A stretch of DNA of 64,000 bases from Asterias rubens. Lineage: Eukaryota > Echinodermata > Asteroidea > Forcipulatida > Asteriidae. This document shows, piece by piece, positions 54,086 to 64,000 of the stretch (positions are counted from its first letter, which is position 1; each line of letters starts with the position of its first letter). Position numbers and translations under genes: made by a program. Under the pieces are notes generated by a model that saw nothing but the letters and a program-made list of their open reading frames with translations, did no database searches and was not told the DNA's origin. Location: the NCBI RefSeq assembly GCF_902459465.1, contig NC_047081.1, positions 9,143,883-9,207,882 of the forward strand, given 5' to 3'.

Positions 54086-55599
54086 AGGTAGCCGTCTTTA
54101 TCCTGCATCAGATAAAGACAGGGGCCAGGGCCCTGCAGTCTACCAAGGAGCTTCCTCTGCATAGGTTGATCTTTAACCAAGAGGGCGCCCTACTGTAGTC
54201 ACGTGTTTTTTTGATATTATAAATTACATGATTGTCATTGTGACCATACCTTCAAGGCTTGTTGTGAAAGGAATAAGAACTGTTAAAATTAGCATCAAGT
54301 CATGCCTATCTCTATGATCCGGATTTTGATACCGGTAACTCACACGATCTATCAGCTATCCATTTCATCCGCGTAAAAATCTTAAGGCCTAAAGGACAAA
54401 ATTAAACTTTGTTTTATTTTTTTTAACAACACCCGGTTTGATAAACCATATTAATTGCTTTTATAACTCGTTATCAGAGATATGGAACAAAATCATAATC
54501 CTATAGGCCTTTGCAACTGATGTTCTGCAAGTAGCTAGACCAGAATCTTCTTCGGAACCGTCAAACAGTTTTTCTTCTTCCTTTTGTTGGTAAAAGTTAT
54601 GACCTAATCCTAGCACTGAGAATATGAATCCTAGTCTACATCATGAGCTGTCAAGCGAAGTATTTACTCAGAGTTATTTCCAGACATTATCCACATACAA
54701 CAATGAGTTTCTTTGCAAAATGGGGCTTTGTTTGACGTCACACGGTTGTTACCATCACGAGACCCGGATCTATATAGCACAGTGGTTGTTTGTTTTGTGC
54801 AATCATTGCCAATAGGTCAAAATGGATGACCCCACACTGAAAGAAAAAAACCTGCGTTTTTATACTTGTCGTTTTTCGTAAATTAACCAGTTCTGAAGAG
54901 TGAGTTTATATACGGCGAGCTCGGCTTGGTTGCCTGTAACGACAGAGTGGGGAGCAAAGGTCTTTTTACATGTTGGCTTTCAAATTAACGCATAGACGAC
55001 ATAGGCGTTTTGCGTAGTGTAATCACTATAGGAATACTGTGTTGAAAAGCGACGGTGGGTGTTCGCTAGGGAAACTGTGTGGTAGTCAACTGAATGATAC
55101 ACTTTGTGATAATCGTGATTCGAACCATATAGAGAGAACCCACGTACCCCCCTGTTTGATCCGGCAAGACCTGTGCTTAAAGGAGGATATCTTAAGGTAA
55201 GATGATATTGATTAGAGTTATCTAAATCATGGACGGAGGAATTATGGGATCAAATCAGCCACCAGCTTCCATAGCGTGACATATGCAGGTACTATACCCC
55301 CATGTAATGTAACGTCCTCAGCGCAACAAACGTCCGGCAATCAATACTGTAGGGACCAACTGTACGTTATTAACATAGTTAATAATGGATTCCATTTTAT
55401 CTAATGGGATTCCATGTCTGTAGGGCACCATTATTGATACAGTCATGTATGGTGAAAGGCTGAAAGCAAAGCATAGCCTACTGCTGTTGTTTGTTGTTGC
55501 TGTTTGTTTGTGTTGTTTGTTGTTTGTTGATGTATGTTTTAGATGATCTTCTGTCAAACTGAACTCACAAAGGGGGATATTACTAATTAGAAAAAACAA

Positions 55600-56110
55600 C
55601 GTATAACCATGTCGTGTAATATTTTGTTACTGTGTCCTTTCTATTTTGCTCTTAAATCTGTCTAGTGTAGAATTGGGGTCTATAGTACAACTGTTACAGT
55701 AATTATTGTGTAACAGTTAATTTGTTACTGTGTCCTTTGTTATTTGGCTCTCAAATCTGTTTAGTAAGGACAGTAATATTATGAGGGTCTATAGTCCACA
55801 GCAGTGTTCTGTTACTATTTTGTAATATTTTGTTACTGCATGTGTCCTTTTTATTTTGCTCTCAAATCTGTCTTGAATAGAGTATTTTGAGGGCCTATAG
55901 TACAACATAATTATTCTGTTACTATATAGGGGACTATATGTGTAATATTTTGTTACTGAATACTGGGTTATTTTTGTTTTGCTCTCAAATCTGTCTAGTA
56001 TAGAATATTTTGAGGGCCTGTTGTCTAAATATTTTGTTTGTATATTGTGTCATAATCTGTTTATACTGTGTCATTTTATTTGGCGCTCAAATCTGTCTAT
56101 AGGATAGTAT
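55600..56110 (+). repeat. Degenerate minisatellite, unit about 115 bp, upstream of the CYSTM1-like gene
   Basis: About five units marked by TAATATTTTGTTACTG, GTGTCCTTT, TTTTGCTCTCAAATCTGTCT and TTTTGAGGGCCTATAGTAC, starting near 55617, 55726, 55827, 55943 and 56040. Confidence 0.75.
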
Positions 56111-56414
56111 TTTAATAACTTTTCAATATTATTATTTTTTTTTGGGGGGGGGCTTACAAATTTGTAGTGGAAAGGGATAGATGGGTCTTATTAAATTTCT
56201 TAATGCGTTTTCTGTATCTTTTAACTATATTTTTACAAATCTCTGTTGTTTAAACTCAATTGAGCCTTTGACTGTGTTCTTTTTAATAACAATAATGAAA
56301 AAGCTCGTATTATTATGACTCATTCGTGTGATGTTGATATTCAATTCTTCAGGTTTTTCATTTGTATTGCAGATCCGTGCCTTTTGACATTTTGTGTTGG
56401 CAGACTCTAGAATC

Positions 56415-56834
56415 ATGGGTGAGCCTCCACCCCCATACGAGCAGACAGCTCCTGCCTACCCGCCACCCCAACCCGGACACCAAGGAAGTTACCCGCCACC
56501 CCAACCCGGACACCAAGGCACCTACCCACCACCACAAGGTGCATACCCGGCCCCCCACCAGCAGCAACCAGGACCATACCCACCACCCGGAGCCCACCAC
56601 CAGGGAGGCTATCCCAAGCCAGCCTTCCAACAACAGCCTGGGTATGGGTACCCTCAACAACAAGGTGGAGGGTACCCAGCGCAACATGGGTACCAACAAC
56701 AGCCCCCTGCTCAGACCATCCTTGTCGTGGATAACTCAGCAGCGCAAAGACGGCAAGATAAACAAGACGCTGACGACGCATGTTGCATGATGGCGCTGTG
56801 TGCTATCTGCCTTTGCTGTCTTCTGAATAACTAA
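56415..56834 (+). CDS. CYSTM1-like Pro-rich protein with Cys-rich C-terminal segment
   Basis: A 139-residue coding exon. The ATG at 56415 follows an acceptor (TTGTGTTGGCAG, AG at 56402-56403), so a 5' UTR intron is likely. The N-terminus is MGEPPPPYEQ, with a PPxY motif, followed by imperfect repeats of YPPPQPGHQG and many Gln, Gly and Tyr. Near the end come QTILVVDNS, a basic/acidic linker and a C-terminal run DDACCMMALCAICLCCLLNN with six cysteines. This matches CYSTM1 (cysteine-rich and transmembrane module) proteins, where a Pro-rich head leads to TVYVVED-like and Cys-rich membrane-associated segments. Such proteins are small, membrane-linked and probably palmitoylated; their function is poorly defined. 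Other Tyr-Pro-Pro-rich tail proteins are possible alternatives. Confidence 0.75.
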   Translation: MGEPPPPYEQTAPAYPPPQPGHQGSYPPPQPGHQGTYPPPQGAYPAPHQQQPGPYPPPGAHHQGGYPKPAFQQQPGYGYPQQQGGGYPAQHGYQQQPPAQTILVVDNSAAQRRQDKQDADDACCMMALCAICLCCLLNN

Positions 56835-56929
56835 AAACACTGAAACAACATTTATTCCAGAAATGAATGTTAACGAAACGAAGTTGTGATATTAGTTTTT
56901 GGTTTTTACCCTCACACCGATTTGTGTTA

Positions 56930-57056
56930 GCTCTGTATACTCAGTACTTTCCCGAGTCCTGTGAACAAATATCACAGGCATGTTACTTGGGTGGGATTCG
57001 AACCCACGACCCTTGCAATTCTAGAGCAGTGTCTTACCAACTAGACTACCGAGGTT
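56930..57056 (-). mobile_element. tRNA-derived SINE, reverse, best copy
   Basis: Read on the minus strand: CGGTAGTCTAGTTGGTAAG (A box), AATTGCAAGGGTCGTGGGTT, B box GGTTCGAATCC (57004-56994), then GTAACATGCC, a hairpin CTGTGATATTTGTTCACAG, and ACTGAGTATACAGAG at the end. Copies at 34384 and 21635. Confidence 0.75.
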
Positions 57057-57564
57057 GCCCGGTAGCTAGAGAGGCAGTTCGAGTCCTATGTTGTGATACG
57101 TAATGGTGCCAGTCTGCTCAACAATCATTCATCACATTGTGAGTGTAGTCTTGGCCCAAGACGACCAGTGACCGATATAGTGCCGAGCGAGCCGGTCAAG
57201 TTGGTTAAATCATAAGAGGGTGCGCTTTAGCGATATACAACTGAGCGTAAGTAGACTCCTATCGACTATGAATCAATCATTATCGTCTTGGGCCAAGACT
57301 AATTGTGACGGGACTCGATCGAGCGTTCTGAGTCAATCTTCAGACATAAAATATTCATAAATACTCAGACAAAAAAATATTTGATGTACTTTGCAAAAAT
57401 GCCAATTAAAAAGAAGATTTTGGTGTTATAAGATTACATAATTTCCCTGAAATAGGTGTTTTCTGCACGAGGTGGCAGAAGCGGAAAGGATGCTTCTTTA
57501 AATTGTAATTCTTCCTATTATGTATATTCAGATAATATCAAAGTGATTTTTAATCAGAGTACCA

Positions 57565-57712
57565 TGGCCCTTTGTGAAACCATGGTGCTGGGCTTGGGCT
57601 TTGGGCTTAGGCTCTGTCGGTTATTTAGAAAACGTGCACTTTCCATAATCAGGCTGACGGTTTCCAAGCCGGAGCCCTAACCTAAAAGCCTGCGTGTTTT
57701 CGAAAACGGTCT
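57565..57712. repeat. Palindromic element related to the inner insert at 16005-16167 (family G)
   Basis: GGCCCTTTGTGAAACCATGG at the left against GTTTTCGAAAACGGTC at the right, with GGGCTTGGGCTTTGGGCTTA inside. Diverged. Confidence 0.5.
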
Positions 57713-58684
57713 ATTCAGGCATGTGAAATTTCCTCTTTTAAGCTGATTTCCTCTTTATTGAGGATTTGATTTTCCTCTCTTTTGTTCTTCACTTTCTGTG
57801 TACAAAAATACCTATCGGAATATTATCCTTACGGTGTTTTTTTCTTGCCCGGTTTTTATCTTTTCCTCTTCTTTCTTGGATAGGTACTCACATGCCTGTC
57901 TCATTTCACTTGGACACTGCTATACCCCGTAATCTCGGTTGTGTTATATTAATTGCTATTTTATACAAATGATACATTTATAGAAAAGGTCTTCAAATGA
58001 TGACGGCCAAAAGTAAATATCCTTTTCATTAAGATTGCAAGAAATGAGGATCAAATTAAGGGCTATATTTAATCGGAATGTCTATCCGCTTTATATTAAT
58101 TTGTTGCGTGTGAATACAAACTAAAGTAATGGGTGCCATTTTTTTTTAAATTCACGAATTAAAACGTCTGTTAAAAACAGATACATACGGAAGCCCATTA
58201 GTGCCATGTTGCGTTTTTTAGGTCGTGGAACTGTTTCTCTCTTACCAGGTGAAAGAGAAACGCGTCCATGTGAAGAAAAAACGCGTCGTAGCACATAAGG
58301 GACTCCGTATTCTGCTTGTATTATAATCTATAATGATGGTGCAATTTGTTTATGTCACGAACCGAAACTATAACTGAAATGTTGAGAAATTAATACTATG
58401 TTTGTTTTTGTTTTATCTATAAAATATTTTAAGCTTGTACTTGGGACAGAGTTAGATTACCCTTAAAGTTTGTCTAATAAATCTACTCATTAAATTGCCG
58501 GCATCTGGACTTCGATTTGTTCTGCTTTGTCTTTTTTTTTCCATGTTAAGTTCAATCACAAATCGCATTTTGGTCGATGAACTTTTCTGTACGACACATT
58601 GGTCATTAAACAATTTACAACCTCAGATATTATTCACACTTGGCGTAGCTGCATGGTGTTGTGTCCTTAAAGGTAACGTCATAA

Positions 58685-58987
58685 TGACGTCATGGCCTGT
58701 CACGGTCACTTGACATCACATTAAAGGGGCACCACGTCTAACCTTTGACCTTTGACCAAACACCTAACCGATATCTTGCGAACGAAACATAGCACAGTGA
58801 AAATCGTTATGTAAGAGGCTTGGTCGGCCATACACTACGCCGTCACGTATCAAGTAAAATCACATAACAGATACTGGCCGTTGTTGAAGTCGTATACACG
58901 TACTAAGTACACGTCTGAGTTGATTCTTGGTACGTATACATGTACATAGATCAAAGTTGAGGTGACGTCACTTTACGTCACCACGTG
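58685..58987. promoter_or_regulatory. Cluster of CRE-like TGACGTCA sites
   Basis: Perfect TGACGTCA palindromes at 58685-58692 and 58973-58980, followed by TTACGTCACC and CACGTG at 58982-58987. TATGACGTC and GCGTCAC follow at about 59116-59134. Such sites bind CREB/ATF and bHLH factors; a regulatory role is only inferred. Confidence 0.3.
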
Positions 58988-59362
58988 AACTGTCGTGATT
59001 TGTATTGTAAGTGTTGACCACTTACCTTAGATCTTACGACGGAAACATGCTTTTTTTATTCTTGCAATTATTGTTTTGTACATGTCATAATTTGAATACG
59101 TTAGAATGTCGTATCTATGACGTCTGGGGCGTCACTTGATAACAACTTTAATAAAGGTCTTACATAGGGTAGAGGAGTCTGTCTCCTGCCATCAAACGCA
59201 TTCTCATGATCAATCTAGCTTGCTATCTTCTTTCTTGGTGATATGGATCTATGCCGATGTCAGATGCAATTGTGTCCGCCATGCAATACTGTCCGCTCCA
59301 GACACTTTTGCATATGCAGTTGTGTCCGGGGCTATGCAAAAACCGTCCGGTAGACATGTCTC

Positions 59363-59491
59363 CACTTCAGAGGGAGCCGTTTCTCACAATGTTTTTATAC
59401 TACCAACCTCTCTCCATTACTTGATACCAATAAAAATTAAGGTTTTGTGCTAATAATTATTTTGAGTAATTACCAATAGTGTCCAATGCCT
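59363..59491 (+). repeat. TTAA-flanked element (family A), right-end fragment
   Basis: CACTTCAGAGGGAGCCGTTT to CCAATAGTGTCCAATGCCT with TTAA at 59492-59495. The left two thirds are absent. Confidence 0.78.
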
Positions 59492-59914
59492 TTAATAGGG
59501 AGTGGTGTGTCCATGTGGATGTAAAACTCAATGGGCCCTCATATTGTTCACATCAAAATACCCATACATGTAATGTATTGACAGTGGGTTTTGGTTTGTG
59601 TAACGTGAAGTGGCACTGTGGAGAGGAGCACAACATTTTTGCCGTCCAGTAATGACGATGTTTACGGAGGTCTGGAGGTGCCATCCGACTTTATTGAGAT
59701 CCTTAAGTAATTTATTGCAGAATGACGCCATCATAAACGTAAGATGACGACATCTTGAGATGTCCCTTTTATCCTGAAAGTACAGCTTCTTTCCCATGAT
59801 GATTTATCTTTGGTTGTCGACATTTTCAGGATTTGCATCACGCTGAGATAATGTATCTCGGGGAAATCGACCTTTTACTCTCGACATCGTAAGAATAGAA
59901 GTTATCGCAACACA

Positions 59915-60120
59915 AACAGGGGTGTTAATTTAACACCATGGGTGTTGCAACACATAGATACAAACAAAAGGATCACAATTTGCACAATAGGGTGTTAAAA
60001 TAACATGCTTTGTCTTTAAAAACAATTACATTTGTGTCATTTTTAACATCCTATTGATGTTAATTTTGATTTTCTGTTCGGTATAACACCTAGGCCAATG
60101 GTGTAAATTTTAACACCACA
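59915..60120. repeat. GGTGTTAA hairpin-rich repeat
   Basis: GGGTGTTAATTTAACACC near 59920, then GGTGTTGCAACAC, GGTGTTAAAATAACA, TATAACACC and TTTTAACACC by 60118. Multiple short palindromes of the same word. Confidence 0.65.
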
Positions 60121-60436
60121 GTTTTTTTTTTGCAGTAGGAAGATGACATCTTACTTAAGGATGTCGTCATCCCAAGATCAACCATCCCAGGGTGACGTTA
60201 TCTGAAGTCAAGGTGGCGTCGTCGTCTGCAGAGTACAGTATCGGGATCTCAATATATCGAATGGCACGTCCAGAGTTCCGTACTTTATTATGTTGAAACC
60301 CGTTGCCATTAATTTACATGCATAACCTGTGTGTGTAGTTGTCATTATGGGGTTATCTTTTAAGCCTATTATTGTGGGATCAGTTTTAAAGACCTGGACA
60401 CTATTGGTAATAATTGTCAAAACTTATCAACCAGTT

Positions 60437-60678
60437 ATGGTATGTTTTGGTATTATATCATATTAACTTGTTAATATGTTTTTACATGCTGAAATCATTT
60501 TCGTCTTACTCAGGCGAAAATTATTTTGTGACTTGTTTTACTCAATTCTCAATAACTACGAGACCTCAGTAAGTAATATTTGAAGGGAAGCTTTCCGCTG
60601 TCATTATCTTCAAACCATGGTGGTAGAAATAACACCCTGTAAGTTTAATGTAAATCCGTGGACATTTTGAAAAAGTAC
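60437..60678 (-). repeat. Family B half, interrupted by a TIR element
   Basis: GAAGGGAAGCTTTCCGCTGT, GTAAGTTTAATGTAAATCCG and ATTTTGAAAAAGTACCC match the right half of 2662-3005; the terminal ATCCTTTAA resumes at 61180. Confidence 0.7.
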
Positions 60679-60682
60679 CCGG

Positions 60683-61175
60683 TGTGGCGGTTTCAGTCTT
60701 CCGCCGTGTTCAGTTTTCCGGGTGACGTAGTCGGACATATCAGCACGTTGTTCGAACGGTTTTAGCTTTCCGGCGTGTTCAGTTTTCCGGGTGACCTGTC
60801 AGATACCGCCGCGAGTACCCTGGCGAGTACTGTAGTTCTCTCAGCAGTGACCCCAAATTGTTTATATTACGATTCTTTTCTGTGTAGTCACATAATCTCT
60901 TGGCCCCATCGTTACATGTATTCATGGGCACAACTTTAGGCGCAGGTCACACTCTGCTTGCATAAAAAAAAAAACTCATACGATCCACGCGTTTGCCGCT
61001 AGTTGTACTCGACTCGTGGACGCCGCCATGACAGCTACCGGAGGGTAACGGATGGCTCAATACGGCACTAAAAATTGACTATTTTCGCTTGCTGTGCGCA
61101 GGCATCTCATGACGTAATGCTACCGTATTTGGTCATTCGGAAAACTGAACACAGCGGAAAGTTGAAAGCGCCACA
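60683..61175. mobile_element. Non-autonomous DNA element with TGTGGCG terminal repeats
   Basis: Its left end TGTGGCGGTTTCAGTCTTCC and GTGTTCAGTTTTCCG is mirrored by CGGAAAACTGAACAC, AGCGGAAAGTTGAAAGCGCC and ACA at the right. CCGG flanks both sides (60679-60682 and 61176-61179), a candidate target duplication. About 493 bp, no coding capacity. Confidence 0.72.
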
Positions 61176-61486
61176 CCGGATCCTTTAAGAGATTATTATG
61201 CAATGACCAGCAATACCTGGAATGTACATGTGTTGACAAGGGATTGGTTTTTTGACCTGACGTTTGAAGATGTGATTAGTGTTGCGTCACGTAATACGTT
61301 GTGTAAAGATCATCTATTATACACTGTACATGGCTCTTGTATTGTGTTACACGTGTACGATATCGCAACGGAATGTGCCAGCACTCTTTTTCACAATAAT
61401 AGCCCTAGCCCAACATCGACACACCCATTACCCCCACTTTAGTACCAACAAGAGAACATCATCATTTGACGAAGAAAACAATCAAA

Positions 61487-63342
61487 ATGGCGTCTTACAA
61501 GTTAGAATATTTTGATGTTCGTGGCCGCGGAGAGGTCACACGTATGCTGTTAGCTTTGGCCGGCAAGAAATTCGAAGATGTACGGATCTCACTGGAACAG
61601 TATACTGATGAATATAAGAAAAGTAAGTGACAATTTTATTTTTTTATTGTTTTTTAGTTCAGGAGGATTCTAAAACTAATTGTGCGCAACAAATAACTTT
61701 TTGGGGGATTATTTAAAAAGTTGTGTTCATATAGCTCGACGGGCCCTATTGTTATAGCAAACAATTCTAACCGCCAAAAGGTATCGTACATTGTTTAATG
61801 ATAGTCAGAAAACGTACTGGATATAAAGTTCATAGTATTTTTGTTTCTGATTAGAAGTGTTTCACTTTGGAATAAAGTCATTTTCGATTAGACTGTTATC
61901 GAAAAAATCCTTTAAAAACGCAACAGCTGATTTAATTGTTTCTAAATGATATATGAACACACTCCCGTTGACTCAAAAAAAAACCGCATTGAACCTAAAT
62001 TGTAAAAAGGTTGATCACACACACAAAAAGGAAGACTGTTTAATAGTTTAAATATTTGTCTGACTATAATTGTTTTTTTTTTAATGCAGAGCTTCCTTGT
62101 GGACAACTTCCTGTATTTGATGTAGACGGCAAGCAACTCGTTGACAGTGCAGCTATTAATTCTTACCTCGCTAGAGAGTTTGGTAAGTATATTTATTAAC
62201 AATTATTTCTTGTTTCCTATATGTAAGTAATTAATTCGAGAATGAACCCAAAAAACTACTGCTCTCTCATGGATCCCAGATCATATAAAAGTGGACAAGT
62301 ATAACTTAAAGAGTTTTAGGGAACTGTTTGATTATTTTAAAGGCACTGGACACTATTGGTAATTGGTAAGCAAGTCTGCGCGAATTCGAACATTGCGACC
62401 CCTTCAACTGCTCAAATTATGGGTGCGTTCGATTACCTTCCCCGGGTCGACCCCGATCTTCCCCCGGTAAGTTGACGTAAATCCTGGGGCTCACCGGGTC
62501 AACCCCAAGTGCCCGGCTTGTGCAATGGGTCACCTGGGGCTGGTCTTGGGTGCATGACGTCACCACTAGAGGGTGAGTGATCGTTCGATTAGCTCTTTAC
62601 ATGGGCTCACCCGATTGAGCACCGCGGGGTCGACCAGGGAAGCTAATCGAACGCACCCTAACTTTCCTCCACTGGGTGGTTAAAAAGCGATGAAGGCCTA
62701 CGTACGTGTGACCCAAAAAAGTTCAAAACTCGCGAGACTGGCACTGCGGGGGCCGCCATGGTTAAATCATTGATTGATTACCCTATTTAAGTATTCGGTG
62801 ATCGATCACACAGTGAGTTTGCACTATGATGAGAAATGCCAAGTTGACCTTTTTTTGTGTCTTTGTCTTTCAGGGTATTACGGTTCTAGCAGTTGGGAGG
62901 CCGCACTAATTGACCAAGTTGTTGGCGTTGTTAGCGATATTTGGACCCCTCTTATCGAGACAGTTTTTATGCCAGACGAAGCAGCTCAGGTGAGGACTTA
63001 AGGGATCTGTATACGTATGGTATTGACTCTGAAAGTGTATGGCAATTAAAGCTTTACGTGGTAAGATCTGCTTTACGTAATGTGTATGTTCGATGTCCCT
63101 TCAGGGGCACCGTAAGTTCGCAATGATGATCTACCATGATGTACGCGCGTCAAAATTTTAAACCTTCGCGTTTTTCAGCTGGGGATAAATCATTCTAAAT
63201 CTTTGATGTGTCTTCTTATTTATCTCCTTAGATAGCAAAGCAGAAGGAGCTCTTTGATGGAAAAGTTCAGGGTTTCATGAAGTTTCTTGAAGATGCGCTG
63301 TGCAAGAATGGGGAGGGAGATGGGTTCTTCGTTGGTGATAAG
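61487..63342 (+). CDS. Sigma-class glutathione S-transferase, first four coding exons (gene truncated by window end)
   Basis: Exons are 61487-61622 (phase 1 end), 62090-62182 (phase 1), 62874-62989 (phase 0) and 63232-63342 (phase 0 end); the remaining C-terminal exon or exons lie beyond 64000. The 152 visible residues start MASYKLEYFDVRGRGEVTRM, with the catalytic Tyr8 that activates glutathione in sigma and related classes. CGQLPVFDVDGKQLVDSAAI contains the cis-proline and the Asp-Ser glutathione-binding pair. The helical domain begins YYGSSSWEAALIDQVV and reaches GEGDGFFVGDK. Close relatives are haematopoietic prostaglandin D synthase and invertebrate sigma GSTs, cytosolic dimers that conjugate glutathione or isomerise prostaglandin precursors. 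The N-terminal domain is complete. Missing is the last third, including the usual WADL/F segment. Intron 2 carries a GGGTGCGTTCG element. Confidence 0.92.
62421..62658. repeat. MITE with GGGTGCGTTCG ends (family I), copy 2, in GST intron 2
   Basis: GGGTGCGTTCGATTACCTTC and CGGGTCGACCCC at the left; GGGGTCGACCAGGGAAGCTA and ATCGAACGCACCC at the right. Same inner words as copy 1 (ATGACGTCA, GGGCTCACCCG). Confidence 0.85.
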
Positions 63343-63832
63343 GTGGGTGTGTCTTTGCTTTGGGGGTAATGCGGACATCACGTCACAAGGAAACTCTGTT
63401 TTGATAGTCTTAGTTTATAGGGAGCAACCCCAGGAATTGCACACCATGTTGGACGGTTCAAATAGCCATTTGCTCCATAGTAAGCTAGAAGGTTTAATGA
63501 GCAGATGGGGAAAAGTGTTGGAACCCACAGAAACCTTGTGAGCACAGGCTGTCAGCTGGAAGCCTGCTGTACGAAGAACAAAAGCCCCACTTAATACCCG
63601 AGGGTTAGATCTGGGTTAGTCTGTATTCCTATATACAATTTGTGCACGTAATGAGAGTGACAAAATCAGACTCTCAACAAAAAAGTTACACTCAGGGACC
63701 GGACCCCCCCCCCCCAACCCCCTCCGGTCAGGGATATGACGGACTTTGACTCCTCCAGGGCGTTGCATTTTGAATTAACAGTGAACAGTGAATTAAATAA
63801 ACAGGGCTTTTGCTATACTCTCCATCACTTAA

Positions 63833-64000
63833 ATACACTGGACACTATTGGTAATTGTCAAAGACCAGTCTTCTCACTTGGTGTATCTCAACATAAATAT
63901 GCATAAAATAACAAACTTGTGAAAATTTGAGCTCAATCGATCATTAAAGTTGAGAGATAAGTTGTGTGCTTTCAGATGCTTGATTTCGAGACCTCAAATT
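63833..64000 (+). repeat. TTAA-flanked element (family A), cut by window end
   Basis: TTAA at 63829-63832, then ACACTGGACACTATTGG, GTCAAAGACCAGTCTTCTCA and TTGATTTCGAGACCTCAAAT at the window edge. It lies in GST intron 4. Confidence 0.82.

Larger units (their letters stand above)
51818..56414. other. Intergenic region between divergent disordered-protein gene and CYSTM1-like gene
   Basis: The two genes point away from each other, so promoters should lie here. On the minus strand near 53880-53940 there is TATTTATA and ATGCTAAT close to a CCAAT-type ATTGGATAAA, a candidate core promoter. 51890-51935 holds a decayed tRNA-like piece (CTCCGGATTAACGTGCT). Confidence 0.4.
56835..61486. other. Region between CYSTM1-like gene and GST gene
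   Basis: No coding exon recognised. Both genes are on the plus strand, so it holds the CYSTM1-like 3' UTR and the GST promoter. An AATAAA at 58476-58481 could end a long 3' UTR. 57150-57300 is a small inverted element with TCTTGGCCCAAGACGA ends. Confidence 0.45.

Noticed and set aside
56413..56781. Long open frame on the minus strand opposite the CYSTM1-like gene.
   Set aside because: It is a shadow of the Pro/Gln/Gly-rich coding repeats; the plus-strand frame has the recognisable motifs and splice context.
1..64000. CRISPR arrays, bacterial operons, integrons or phage genes.
   Set aside because: The window has spliced animal genes and eukaryotic repeats throughout; no regular spacer array or prokaryotic gene cluster is present.

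Overview
This window is animal nuclear DNA: AT-rich, intron-rich, packed with short non-autonomous repeats, with no bacterial-type operons and no intact transposase or reverse transcriptase reading frame. The repeat families (above all the roughly 370 bp element starting AGGCAGTGGACACTATTGG between TTAA sites) and the gene content suggest an echinoderm, most likely a sea star. The species is an inference; no alignment was run.

Layout. (1) 874-3986, +: the 3' exons of a secreted protease-inhibitor gene with one WAP, one Kazal and one thyroglobulin type-1 domain; the signal-peptide exon was not found and probably lies upstream of the window. (2) 6044-9126, +: a complete four-exon gene for a small single-pass membrane protein of the WBP1/VOPP1 family, ending in a PPxY motif. 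(3) 16838-31080, -: a complete six-exon neuregulin-like ErbB-ligand precursor (signal peptide, neuregulin-type N-terminal domain, one EGF domain split between Cys4 and Cys5, transmembrane helix, short tail), with a 9 kb first intron. (4) 45358-45679, -: a possible orphan 3' exon. (5) 50433-51695, -: a long reading frame for an unrecognised, mostly disordered basic protein. (6) 56415-56834, +: a CYSTM1-like Pro-rich, Cys-rich tail protein. (7) 61487-63342, +: the first four coding exons of a sigma-class glutathione S-transferase; the gene runs off the right edge.

The genes are not an operon or a pathway. They are ordinary metazoan genes separated by repeat-rich DNA. Genes 1 and 3 act outside or at the cell surface, genes 2 and 6 both carry PPxY motifs typical of WW-domain partners, and the GST is cytosolic.

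The rest is a dense record of mobile and tandem repeats: about 20 copies of the TTAA-flanked element, several palindromic element families, tRNA-derived SINEs, a tRNA-like sequence inside a perfect-looking hairpin, five degenerate tandem arrays, and several clear nested insertions that give relative ages. I found no sign of a new enzymatic or defence system. The most rewarding items are the echinoderm neuregulin-like ligand, the degenerate second copy of exon 2 in the WBP1-like gene, the nested insertions with inferable target sites, and a possible frameshift or upstream ORF at the start of the disordered-protein gene.
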